Source of the DNA: Isochrysis galbana
Lineage: Eukaryota; Haptophyta; Isochrysidales; Isochrysidaceae
DNA: 64,000 nt
Assembly (NCBI GenBank): GCA_018136815.1
Contig: CM030936.1
Span: 5,369,774-5,433,773 of the forward strand
Direction: 5' to 3'
A program made the position numbers and the translations under genes. The notes under the pieces are model-generated. The model was not told where the DNA came from. It saw only the letters and a program-made list of their open reading frames with translations, and made no database searches. Numbering within the stretch: the first letter of the stretch is position 1; each line of letters starts with the position of its first letter. Of the stretch, positions 32,655-41,905 are shown in pieces.

Positions 32655-33284
32655 ATGGCGGTCTCAGCCCTCCGCTTCCTCCTCACTCTTTCTTTGCTCT
32701 GGGCGGCGCAGGCGTTCGCGCCAGTACTGGCGCCGCCGCGGCCGCAAGTCCCGCGCGTGCGGCCGGCCGCCATGCAGGTGCAGGCGCCCGTCAAGCCGCC
32801 CGACATCCAGCTGGCTCCGACGGAGCCAAAGAATGATCAAGCTTCCAGCCATGGCAAGAAATTTAAACTGCTGCTCTTCAACGATAACATGAACAAGTGC
32901 GTGCGCGGCGGACTCGAGCGCTGGGACAAATGCTTAGGACGCTGACACGCCTTTCCATTCCTCTCGTGCTTGTCCACCAGGCGCGAGTACGTCGCGCGAG
33001 TGCTGCAGTCGAGCGTGCCTGGCCTCACTGCTGCCGAGGCCTACGTTATTATGCAGAAGGCACATCAGCACGGCATGGCGGTCGTCGGCGTGTGGGTGTT
33101 CGAACTCGCCGAGGTAGCACCCCGCCTCCCGCCCGCCCCTTTCCTCCCAACCCCTACCCTCACCGGGAGCCCTGCACTGCAGCTTGTCTCAAACATCAAG
33201 TCTTCGTTGTCACTGTCATTGCAGGCCTATTGCGATCTGCTGAAGGCTGGCGGGCTCATCGCCTCTATCACCGAGGAAGAGTGA
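32655..33284 (+). CDS. clpS: Plastid-targeted ClpS adaptor, three exons
   Basis: Adaptor that delivers N-degron substrates to the ClpC/ClpP protease in the plastid stroma. Exons 32655-32896, 32981-33113 and 33225-33284 join in phase to 144 residues. The core reads KKFKLLLFNDNMNKREYV, VLQSSVPGLTAAEAYVIMQK, AHQHGMAVVGVWVFELAEAY and GLIASITEEE. The conserved NDN/D substrate pocket and the HxxG motif are present. The first 21 residues form a hydrophobic signal peptide ending AQAFAP. A Phe just after the cleavage site is the hallmark of bipartite leaders for complex red plastids. The ATG at 32655 is preferred over an upstream in-frame start because it begins this signal. Introns are 84 and 111 bases. 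Confidence 0.93.
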
Positions 33285-33289
33285 ACGCA

Positions 33290-34180
33290 GACATTTGGCC
33301 TAGTTTGCGCAAGCCTCACTGCGCGCCGGATTTCGGAGCTGCACGGCAGTCCAGATGGAGAAGAGCATTGCCGCTCATAGGTCATCAACTTGCTTGACTG
33401 AACAGCAACATAGAAATGCCTCGTCTTTCACAAGGCTAAATTTGAATGTGATCGTCCCTCGCATAGAGGAACACTTAGGTGACAACTTGTTGTGTGTGCG
33501 TTCCGCATCCTCCAACTTGCCGTCGGGTTGGCCGCGCGAATGGGGCTTGCGATGTAGCCGCGGCTCCATTCTGCGTGAGTGGAGCTTACAGATGGGGCAC
33601 CACGTGACGGCAGGGTCGCACACATTAATTTTAGATTTCCACTGGATATTGATATTGCGATGTGCATGCCTCTAGACTCGGAGAGGGAACTGAGTTTGTC
33701 CGAGCCGCCCCTACTCCTACTCTCTCCACTGCCACTGCTCACCAATCTTATGATCTTATGATTGATGATTGGTCCCCCCCCCCGCACCCCCGCGCGCGTA
33801 ACGGACGTTTCTTTTTTGTGCTGGGGTAAGATGCGCCCAAATATCCCTGAAATATCCACAGCTATCCATTCCCAGGAAATCGGCCCAAATAAGAGGTATA
33901 TCCGGATATTTTGGCCTACCCCTAGCACGCGCCTGAGCGCCTGAGCCACCCCCAGTCGCCTGCCACAACGCCACAACCCCCCACAACAAGCCTCCCTTCG
34001 CACTTCGCACTTCCGCACCTCTCCGTGCGTCGTTCGCAGTGCCCGTAGACACTTCCAACATGAGTCCCGAGGAAAGCTCCATGAGCTCCCTGCAAGAACC
34101 GCGTTCCACGCTAGCTGCCGGCGCGCCCTCACAGGCAAAGGCAATCTCCAAAATTGAGATCGGCCTTGCTCTGACACTCC
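33290..34180. other. No firmly supported gene
   Basis: A short plus-strand frame near 34060-34190 (MSPEESSMSSLQEPRST) looks protein-like and could be an exon, but it runs into the inverted family A repeat. The AT-rich stretch 33830-33910 with GCCCAAATA and ATATTTTGGCC resembles 53945-54035 inverted and may be a diverged MITE. Confidence 0.35.
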
Positions 34181-34184
34181 GCTC

Positions 34185-34505
34185 GCTGGCGCTCCTGAGC
34201 GCCTCAGGGTTCCCCACTCTGCACCTGTCTATCTGTCGACTAGGGGGGGAGGGGGGTTGGAGCGATGGGCTGGCCACAGGCCACGACAGGCCAAGGCGAG
34301 CGAGACAGGCAATTATGCCAAGGAGAGAGAGAGAGTGGAGGAGAGTGTGGAGAGTGGGCCAACAGCCAACAGGGCAGTCCGCTCCTGGCAAGCCATCAGG
34401 CATGCCAGGAGCATGGGTGGTTCCTCTCCCATTGCAGGGGAGGAGTGGAGAGGGGGGGGGGCTTGTGCCCCCCCATGGGCGAACTAAGTATACACTTAGC
34501 AGTTG
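34185..34505 (-). repeat. Hairpin-ATGG repeat, family A, copy 3
   Basis: On the minus strand it starts near 34502 with AACTGCTAAGTGTATACTTAG and CGCCCATGGGGGG. It continues with the blocks of 1987-2300 through the GTCGAC box to GAGCGCCAGCGAG. This is the most complete match to copy 1. Confidence 0.7.
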
Positions 34506-34612
34506 TGACCGGGCTACAAAAATGCAGCCCCGTTCTTATTACTTATTAGTAGTACTTATTAATACTACTTGAAAAAAGCCACTGTTTTCTATTTGACATT
34601 TGACCGCCCTAC

Positions 34613-34745
34613 TAGTGCTGAGGGACCGTAGTCCATCGACGGCAACGGAGCCCCTCCCCCGCGATGGGGGTGTGCACGGTTGGCGCATGGCTCGTCCGGT
34701 GTATGTGGCTACTGTAGGGATGCTAGCCAACAAGATGCTCTACAA
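34613..34745 (+). repeat. Dispersed repeat K, copy 1
   Basis: Matches 46590-46712. Landmarks are GGGACCGTAG, GGCAACGGAGCCCCT, CGCGATGGGGGTGTGC and GGTTGGCGCATGGCTCGTCC. It sits directly inside a TTTGACCGCCCTA end (34599-34611). Type unknown. Confidence 0.75.
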
Positions 34746-34944
34746 GACTACAATTTATAACGGACGACAAGCAGCAAGCAGCGGGCGGCAGTCTTCACTA
34801 CTCCTGAGGGGGGGATAGCGGATTGAGGGGCACTGGGCCGAGTTAAACAAACTTGGTTTCACCGAGGTTTCATCGGAGAGAAACCCGTGTAAACCTCCCC
34901 AAACGCATTTCTGCGCTCACTCGCGCCGGCCCGACGAGACGAGC

Positions 34945-35457
34945 ATGCTCCATGCAGTGGCCTTGACTGTCGCCTCATGGCCCCACTTTTTACTTGCCAA
35001 CGACTGTGCAAAGGGCATAGAGCTTCTCAACAGCGGCCAGCGTCCTCCACCGATCATGGGCGTCGAGCCCGCAGTGGATTTGTCCATCCTTGAGGTGCAG
35101 ACGCCAAGAGGTGATCCTATTGACGAGGAATCACTTGTGCGTGTGGGATCACCTCTCACACTGATCCATAATGCGACGAATGCCATGGGGTATCACACTG
35201 TGTTCATGGTCTCATCCGGGAAATTGCATGACGGCGAGAGTTGTGGCGACTCCGATGCCCAGATGACGTGCACCACTTGTGGGGCAGGCTGGCTGCGGAA
35301 GGCGCGCTGGACACCTTCACACACAGGTCGAGCTACTCTGGCCATAGGCGCGGCGGAAATTGGACTGGGCACACCTGCCGTCACTATTGCGACAATCACC
35401 GTGACTGTGCAGCCAGACGTAGTAGGTGAAGAGATATCCGCTGGCATCTGCATCTGA
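34945..35457 (+). CDS. Probable secreted protein, unknown
   Basis: A 170-residue single-exon frame. The N-terminal MLHAVALTVASWPHFLLA reads as a signal peptide, followed by a Cys-containing ectodomain (NDCAKGIELLNSG, then CGDSDAQMTCTTCGAGWLRK and a beta-rich VTIATITVTVQPDVV end). No transmembrane helix. The strand pattern (IMGVEPAVDLSILEV, LTLIHNATNAMGYHTVFM) suggests a beta-sandwich, perhaps Reeler or DOMON-like, but no diagnostic residues allow that call. It could also be an exon of a larger gene. Confidence 0.5.
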   Translation: MLHAVALTVASWPHFLLANDCAKGIELLNSGQRPPPIMGVEPAVDLSILEVQTPRGDPIDEESLVRVGSPLTLIHNATNAMGYHTVFMVSSGKLHDGESCGDSDAQMTCTTCGAGWLRKARWTPSHTGRATLAIGAAEIGLGTPAVTIATITVTVQPDVVGEEISAGICI

Positions 35458-35635
35458 CTTGGACTTCATTCTCTGTTCAACTAGAATCTGCTTCAGTTGT
35501 GCAAAGTGTGCATGGGCTACTTCTTTTGTCATATTAGGCGTATTCACTCTATCTGTACCTTTGGCCGAATATTACCCACTGCCCGCCCTTTATCCACCCC
35601 CACAACATAGAATTATTAGAATCTGCTCTCTGCAA

Positions 35636-36006
35636 CTATCGTTAAAACGATAGGGTCATGGAGCGCGCGCCGCCTCCCGCCCTCGCCGCCGCCGCCCTCG
35701 CCGCGATGGACGAAGCATTCATGGACACCCCCCTGTCGCCGAAGCGACCGCGCCAAGACGACCCGCCCGAACAGGTGGGCACAAGAGCCAGCGGGCCGCG
35801 CCCGAGCACCACAGAGAACAGAGCGATCCAAGTCTGCATGCTGGCAACAGCCAGCATGCAGCACACCCACCCCACCCTCCACAGCCCCACCAGCCACTCC
35901 ACACCAGTGGGACGCTCCATCAGGGGAGGCCTCCGGGCCCGGCCCCTACACAGCCGCGGTACCGCCCTCGTGCTCCGGCACGAGGGGCTGGCCCGGCACC
36001 ATCATG
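35636..36006 (+). repeat. Hairpin-ATGG repeat, family B, copy 2
   Basis: Starts with AACTATCGTTAAAACGATAG (perfect 8-bp stem), GGGTC, then ATGG at 35657. The ORF begins MERAPPPALAAAALAAMDEA and carries SPKRPRQDDPPEQVGTRA. It ends with the ALVLRHEGLARHH block shared with 12700-13166. The downstream edge merges into the AT-rich island. Confidence 0.7.
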
Positions 36007-36222
36007 GAAGAGGATGCAACTTGAGGTTCCCTTTTTTTAGTCCCCTGCATTGCCTTTTTCTACACCTTATACAATATACCCCCCCCAAAATGTGTCCCTA
36101 TATGCAAACACCTATGGGTCCAATTGTTGCAGACGGGTCGCTGCTTGTCACGGGACGAGGGAGTCGGCCGCGCGGATTAATTTCAAATAATAAAGAAGTC
36201 ATCTTTATGTTTATCATTGTAA

Positions 36223-36893
36223 TATTATATATTATCTACGCTATTTCTAGGCGGGAAGCATTGCGTGAAGCATTACTTTGGATGTCGTCAGCGGTTTTAC
36301 CCGAACCCCTACAAAGTCTTTCCGCATCTTGAGATGCTCGCAAACAACTTTGAACTCATTGAAAGAGAGTTTCTTGGGAGTGAGTACAAAATTTATGATT
36401 GGCCAGAAGAATATCTTTACACAAAAGAAGAGGGTCGTGATTGGAAGGTAGTTCCACTCTATGGCTTTGGAGTTTGGAACGCAGAGTACTCGACAACATT
36501 TCCAAAGACAATTGAATTAATCAGAAGCATTCCAGGGCTTCGAACTGCGATTTTTAGCAAACTCGGTCCTAGAACTGAACTAAACAAACATCGCGGATGG
36601 AGCGGATTTTAGCCAATGAAGCTCTTCGTTGTCATATGGGCATTGTTATTCCAGATCCTGACACGAAAGGTAGCAGTGGGGTTGCAGTCGAGGATGAATT
36701 TCGCCAGATTACAAAGGGAGAGTGGATTGTGTTCGATGACAGCAAAGAACATATTGGCGTCAACGATACTGACGAGAATAGGTTCGTTTTGCTTCTTGAC
36801 ATAGAAAGACCATGGTGGGTAAAGAAAGGAGAAAGTAAAATACAAGATACTCCGGAGTTGTTAGATTTTGTCGCCAAATTTACTAGAGTCTAG
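36223..36893 (+). pseudogene. Aspartyl/asparaginyl beta-hydroxylase, frameshifted, in AT-rich island
   Basis: An iron and 2-oxoglutarate dioxygenase of the Asp/Asn hydroxylase family, which hydroxylates peptide side chains. The first frame (to TAG at 36610) has FGVWNAEYSTTFPKTIELIR and ends GPRTELNKHRGWS. The second frame (36597-36893) has ANEALRCHMGIVIPD, then WIVFDDSKEHIGVNDTDENR and VLLLDIERPWW. Together they supply the metal His of KHRG, the RCHMG strand and the second His of KEHI. One shift near 36604-36610 separates them. A stop at 36220 limits the N-terminus; a TTTCTAG at 36244-36250 could be a splice acceptor. Codons and flanks are strikingly AT-rich compared with all neighbours, suggesting transfer, for example from a large algal DNA virus or a bacterium. 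Confidence 0.8.
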
Positions 36894-36973
36894 CGGATCC
36901 ATAATGTATTAGCTTACGTGATTCAATAATTGATACGCATACTATCGACAAGCGCATTTGGTTAGCAGAGCGT

Positions 36974-37510
36974 TCAAGCTAAGATCATCATGTGCCGTAG
37001 ACAGTGAAACTGATTGACCACGTGAGAAGGTGCATTGGCAACTTTGGCCTTGATGCTATCCCCTTCGATTGGTAGCACATTCGTCTTGATGAAGTCAAGG
37101 AGCTCAAACGCATAATCGTTTGCACTTGCCACCTTGCGCATGCGTTCCACGACGTCTTCAAAGAGCTCCCATTCGACGCCGCTGGTTTTTCCTTCATATC
37201 CCATCGTGCAGGCGTGCATGATGGCCGTGTACCCATCTGGGTCGCGCATGTCGATGTTTACGGACGAATGTTGAAGAATAACATCAATGGCGTTGATCGA
37301 AGCACATTCACATGCGCACATCAAAGCCGTTATGCCATGCTCTGGGTGCACTTGGTTGGGGTCATCGCCCTCATCTAGGAGGCGCTTGACCTCAAAATCG
37401 TCGTCCTCACGCGCAGCATCCATGAGCGGGTCGCTCTCGCCGCCAGGAACCCCCGCGCATGGCGATGAGTATGACGTCGCGAAACTCAACGAAATGGTAG
37501 GTCCCTGCAA
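36974..37510 (-). CDS. Ankyrin-repeat protein
   Basis: Two to three ankyrin repeats: DPLMDAAREDDDFEVKRLLD, then HGITALMCACECASINAIDV and DGYTAIMHACTMGYEGKTSG. The C-terminus holds a helix (LFEDVVERMRKVASANDYAF). It probably mediates protein contacts. The start at 37510 lies immediately inside the R1 repeat (37530-38115), so the real 5' end may have been displaced by that insertion, or the first exon lies elsewhere. 178 residues. Confidence 0.65.
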   Translation of the reverse strand: MQGPTISLSFATSYSSPCAGVPGGESDPLMDAAREDDDFEVKRLLDEGDDPNQVHPEHGITALMCACECASINAIDVILQHSSVNIDMRDPDGYTAIMHACTMGYEGKTSGVEWELFEDVVERMRKVASANDYAFELLDFIKTNVLPIEGDSIKAKVANAPSHVVNQFHCLRHMMILA

Positions 37511-37529
37511 GTGATAGGTGTCAATAATA

Positions 37530-38115
37530 ATAATCTAACTGAGCATTAGTACCACTACTCTCACGTACTAGCCCGGCACTAACACGACAGCCCTCAGCGC
37601 ACCTGCCCGTACACCTTGGCGCGTGCTGTTGTCACAGATACATACACCTATGCACCCCTCCACATCTCCCCCCTCGCAGGCCCCCGGCTCCCATTCTAAC
37701 TCCCCACAAGTTAAAATGAGGGAAACCCATTGAGGCGGTCCGATCGACGCCGGCCGACTCTCCGGGAAAAAGCACCGGGGGGGGGGGGAGGAACCTCTCG
37801 TCAAAAAAGGAGAACGGCCCTTACCAGCTCACGCCGCGAGCAGTTCTCGAGAAATAAGCAACTGCGCCTCAAGTATGCCTGCCACAAGGGTATCCGAGAC
37901 GTCTTGAGCCGCTCCCTTCCCATCTCCCTCCTATCGCCAGTCGCCCCCCTTCGCCCGTTTGCTAACGCAAACGGGGCTCGTTTCTCACCACACTCCATCG
38001 GGGGGGGTGCAAATCCCCCCCTCTACCTCGTTCCATTCTCTTCCGCCCCGGTCCCTGCGGCGCGTCGCCATGCGGCGCGCCATGGCCTGCTCTCAGAGGT
38101 CCTTCAGGGGCGCCC
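37530..38115 (+). repeat. Long dispersed repeat R1, copy 2
   Basis: Nearly identical to 30795-31385. To the right it continues into a GC-rich segment (to about 38460) that includes the hairpin AGCCCCTGCC/GGCAGGGGCT-type block also found at 53648-53671. Confidence 0.85.
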
Positions 38116-38339
38116 AGAGGGCCAGCAGGGGCAGCTCAGGGGGCAGTGGAGGCTGGGGCTCAGCCCCTGGCCCCCCCTGCCTCTCCCTCGCTCGCCTCGC
38201 TGGCCTTGGGTGCCGCCCTGAGGCCCCTGTCTGCCTGGCGACCAGGGATGGGGGGGGGAGTCAGTACGAGAGCTGGCCCATGCGGGCCTGGGAGTGCGGC
38301 TCGCGACCCGCGCCCACTAGGGGTCTGGGCTGAATTGAT

Positions 38340-38400
38340 GAGTGCCCTGCCCCTGCCAGAGGGCAGGGGCTGGGGTTGAATGTACGGGCCCACCCCGGGG
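38340..38400 (+). repeat. GCCCCTGCC hairpin block, copy 1
   Basis: GCCCCTGCCAGAGGGCAGGGGC followed by TGTACGGGCCCACCCCGG, also at 53648-53700. Preceded in both by CGCCCACTAGGGGTCTGGG. From 38470 to 39030 I see no gene. Confidence 0.7.
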
Positions 38401-39031
38401 GGTGTCCGCAATGGAGAGAGGGGGGCGCGAGGTCCCCATTGACCCCCACTTATAAAAGTAGGTTGAAGTGATAGGTGTCAAAGGGGTCGGGATTTGGAGT
38501 GGGCATGAGGGTCGTGCTGCAAATCCTCTTCCTGCCGCTTGGCGGATCGAGGAGCAGAGCGCGCGTGGCGCCTCGGCGGGGGATCGGCGAGCCATTGATT
38601 GGGCGCGGGCAGCGGGCAGGCGAAGAAGAGAAGGAGAGAACGGAGGGCAGGGAGAGGATGAGGGACGGGGGGAGGGGGAGAAGGGGGCCGGGCGGGTGGG
38701 AGGGGGGTGTTATGCCAGTAGAAGTCATACCCACTTCATGGGAGTATTTGTCAAAAAAGCAACCAAACCTGAGGTCGAAGCCTCCCAACCCTAACCGCAA
38801 TCGCATTATATTAACGCTATAATTGAGGCTAAAATAACAAGCAGCAAAAGACAAAAGAAAGATGTTTACACGCATCAGATTCCGCTCACCTTTGGATCGA
38901 CACTAGTCATTATGTTATGTATATTGCGTGGGAAGTGGTAGGCCATCGTCACACACAAGCACCGTCACCTACAACTACTCCTATATACTCTTAAAACGAG
39001 AGATATTTGAAGGCTGCATGGACTGAACTGC

Positions 39032-40141
39032 TTAGAACTTGACCACTTTTGCCTTCTTGGGAGCGGGTGGCTTGTTCGCAGCTCCCTGAGCGTCTGATGT
39101 CTTCGTCTTCAAATCGCTATCCTCGGACGGTAGGAAAATCTGCCCGTTGTGAGTGTGCGCCTTGTACTCGGTTGCATGTTGTGCAGCAACATCGCGCTCC
39201 TCCTCGGTCATAGCCGCCAATCGCCGGATCTCCTGCAGCAATGCCTCGGTTTCAACTTTGACACCTTCCGCTCGAAGTGCCGGTTCGCCAGGCTTGAATG
39301 TCCGCGCTACAGTACAACAGCTGCGCTCAGCTTCGCGCGGCCCAACCTCAACGCGGAGCAGAACTCCCCGATGCTCCCAGTGTGCAAACTTCTGGCCTGG
39401 CGTGTATTTGTGTCCAGCGTCCAACTCAACCCTTTTCCCTGCTTCAACAAGATACTTCTGGATGTCCGAACATACCGAAAGCACTTTGCCACGCTGGCCT
39501 GTCTGGCCTTTCCAAAAGATGGGGATAATCACAACATCAGGCGCAGTCTTCTTCTCCTTGCGCAGCTTCTTCCCAAGCTCGCGCTTCTCAATCAACTTAG
39601 CGTTTGATCGCTCCTCCCACTTTCGCCGTTCCTTGGGTTTGCGTCGGCGCTTCGCAGGCGTGTACGTCTGGCCGGCAGCTCGCAGTGCCAGGGCCTCCTT
39701 TTGCTTGGCTCTCTGCAATTCCTTGCGCGCCCGGGTGGCCTCATCATCCTCAGATTCCTTGCGCGCCCGGGTGGCCTTCTCATCCTCAGATGCCTCACCC
39801 TTATTCGCCCGACGCTTCTTACCGTTCGACGGGCCGTCCGCACTCTTCAGACTCTTACCAGATGGTCCAGCCTCCTTGCCGGCGCTGCCCGCCTTGGCCT
39901 TGTGCTGCTGGGGTGCGGACAAGTTGATCTTCACCTTCATCGCCTTCCCTGTGGCTGTCAAGCTCTCCTGGGCCCGCTTTGGCTGGACGGGGTCGATGCT
40001 CTTCCGCTTCCTCTTGGGCACATTCACGTCCCTTTCCGCCTTCTCTCTCTTCTTCTCGCTGCGCGGCGTCTTAGATGTGCCAGCCTGCTCGGCGGACATG
40101 GACGGCGAGGCGACGTCGACGGCGACGCCGGCGCCCTGCAA
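39032..40141 (-). CDS. Basic protein with stand-alone class II aaRS anticodon-binding domain
   Basis: Residues 1-200 are Lys/Arg-rich and disordered, with nuclear-type clusters (VPKRKRKSIDPVQPKR, KKRRANKGE) and a duplicated ATRARKE.SEDD unit. Residues about 200-335 match the HGTP anticodon-binding fold of prolyl/threonyl-tRNA synthetases: APDVVIIPIFWKG, QKYLVEAGKRVELD, YTPGQKFAHWEHRGVLLRVE and VGPREAERSCCTVAR. No synthetase catalytic domain is present. It might be an RNA-binding adaptor in the nucleus or nucleolus. Upstream of 40141 an AATTTGCAG could be a splice acceptor, and an internal ATG at 40099 (MSAEQAGTSK) is an alternative start. Single exon as called, 369 residues. Confidence 0.75.
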   Translation of the reverse strand: MQGAGVAVDVASPSMSAEQAGTSKTPRSEKKREKAERDVNVPKRKRKSIDPVQPKRAQESLTATGKAMKVKINLSAPQQHKAKAGSAGKEAGPSGKSLKSADGPSNGKKRRANKGEASEDEKATRARKESEDDEATRARKELQRAKQKEALALRAAGQTYTPAKRRRKPKERRKWEERSNAKLIEKRELGKKLRKEKKTAPDVVIIPIFWKGQTGQRGKVLSVCSDIQKYLVEAGKRVELDAGHKYTPGQKFAHWEHRGVLLRVEVGPREAERSCCTVARTFKPGEPALRAEGVKVETEALLQEIRRLAAMTEEERDVAAQHATEYKAHTHNGQIFLPSEDSDLKTKTSDAQGAANKPPAPKKAKVVKF

Positions 40142-40229
40142 ATTCCCGGTTCCGTTTTTACCACTAGTAGTTAAATCTTCACTGCCGGGACCGCAGCAGC
40201 CAAATGGCTGCCTCGTTGTAGGTCTTTAG

Positions 40230-40460
40230 GTCGCAACTACCGTTAAAACGACAGGGTCATGGAGAGCGTCACGCTCCCCTCCTCCTCTCCCGCCCACCCG
40301 TCCGCGCCGGCCGACCAGATCATGGCGGACGCCACGCAGCCGAACCGCCCTCCAGCCAGCGCCACGCCCGTCCAGGTGCCTGGTGCCTGCGAGCCCCCGC
40401 TCGCACCAGCATTGGCATTGGACTTCACAAAGATATGCTCAGAGCTCAACCTGCACACCT
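40230..40460 (+). repeat. Hairpin-ATGG repeat, family B, diverged copy 3
   Basis: AACTACCGTTAAAACGACAG, then GGTCATGGAGAGCG. The hairpin is degraded (two stem mismatches). The ORF MESVTLPSSSPAHPSAPADQ is only loosely similar to copy 2. Confidence 0.5.
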
Positions 40461-40993
40461 GAAGGGCGGGTCTTGGACTTCCTCGGAGAAGGAAAGGAAG
40501 ACGAAGAAAATGAAGACGGAGCATGGAAGCCATGCGCCAGGCGTGTGATTGCGGGTGGTTACATGCGTCATGCGTCAGCAGGCAATAGGGCCAGGTCAAT
40601 ACTTCTAGAACTTTTTCTAGAAGTTTGGGCGACTTCTCGAGCGCGTCATAAGTTTGGGCCCTCTCGAGAAGTGGGCTGCAAGTTTGGGGAGGCGTCGCTC
40701 ACTCTCTATCTCTAAGAGTAAAAGCACCCCTATTCTATATTCTGTGAGTATAATCCCCTAAATCTCAATCCAAGTATCAAAGTCAAAGTATCCTCCGCCC
40801 CTTTTCTATAGTATACAGGCCGTTTCCCGCTGCCGAACTTGAAAAAAAAACGGTGAAAACGATGCTACGTGTTTCTCACATAAACGGGACGTTTTATCAT
40901 TCTAAACAGGAGGTACATACGGCCCCCCACACCAAAAACCTTCAATCCCCCCACCCCCCCACTGGCGACTGGCCCGCGCCCGCGCGCCCGCGC

Positions 40994-41344
40994 ATGGCGG
41001 GCCGAGGTGAGCCATGCCCGCTGCCCCCTGTCCATGCTGGCCTGCGCCCGTGCGCCCGTGTGTGAGACCGTGGGCGCGCGTCTCAACCTCCGCCTTGTCC
41101 CTCTACAGGCAAGCGACACTGCACGCGCCATCGCGCGTCGCTCGCGGACGGTGACAGCCTTCTCCCTCAGGATGGCGTGGCCCCTCCGACGCGACGCGTG
41201 CGCGTGGTTGCGGTTGCGGATGAGGAGGACGAGGAAGTGAGGAGCGGCGGCAGCGAGGAGGCCATGGAGACTGAGCTCAACAAGGTGGAGCCCACCCGCA
41301 CCCGTTGCGTGGGGTTAGTGTTGAGTGAGCGTGACATGTGGTAG
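40994..41344 (+). CDS. Possible small two-exon gene
   Basis: ATG at 40994 with a 13-base first exon (MAGRG), GTGAGCC...CTCTACAG intron (41007-41108) and second exon 41109-41344, giving 82 residues in phase. The product is basic then acidic (KRHCTRHRASLADGD, VADEEDEEVRSGGSEEAMET). No family was recognised. The donor and acceptor are good, but a frame this short in GC-rich DNA could be chance, and the right end abuts the copia LTR. Confidence 0.35.
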
Positions 41345-41676
41345 GTGGGTATCGCCCTGGCACCATCATGGTGACCAGGGCGGCCGAAAGGAGAGAGAGC
41401 GACGCCATCGCTCGCGCTCTCTCCAGAACAGAACCGGATAAAATTCCTCTTATAATTCTCCCACACCACTATCACACGCACATTCACAGTAACACGTAGA
41501 TAACTAACGTAACGGGATACGCGAAGAAAGGGGGTTGAGCATGGGAGAAAGAGAGGAAAGAAAAGGAAAGAAGAGAGGAGGCCCGTCGCCTCTCCTCACG
41601 TGAAGAGAGAGGTGAGAGGAGATCTCGCAGGACTTAGAAAGTAAACGTAGGAGAGGACGGAGGGGCATCCGTAACA
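41345..41676 (-). mobile_element. Ty1/copia 3' LTR and polypurine tract
   Basis: Minus strand: the RNase H frame ends at 41727, then TTTAGGAGGGGG (polypurine tract, about 41677-41688) is followed by TGTTACGGATGCC, a standard LTR start. The LTR runs left to about 41345; its exact end is uncertain (a ...GGGCGATACCCA end is possible). No second LTR is in the window. Confidence 0.65.
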
Positions 41677-41726
41677 CCCCCTCCTAAACGGAGCAAGGGG
41701 TGCGACGTTTACATTTACGTCATTCA

Positions 41727-41905
41727 GGAAGTGGCTGTTGACGAGAAAGAATCAAGAATGTCGAGTAGGCGGAGGAATTGGTTGCGTGGACACGGTTTCG
41801 TGAGAATATCCGCAACCATGTTGTGTCCGCTGATGTGCTTAAGCGTAAGGACCCGTTTGGCGACTAAGTCACGGAGGAAAGCACCAGCACGAAGGATGTG
41901 TTTTG
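41727..41905 (-). pseudogene. Ty1/copia RNase H C-terminus
   Basis: Minus strand: AFLRDLVAKRVLTLKHISGH then NMVADILTKPCPRNQFLRLL, the characteristic ...ADILTKP end of copia polyproteins, finishing at a stop at 41727. It is cut at about 41905, where a Ty3-like pol on the opposite strand begins. Confidence 0.85.

Noticed and set aside
40600-40640. Heat-shock-element-like TTCTAGAA repeats
   Set aside because: Only two units, in a repeat-rich spacer with no gene correctly positioned.
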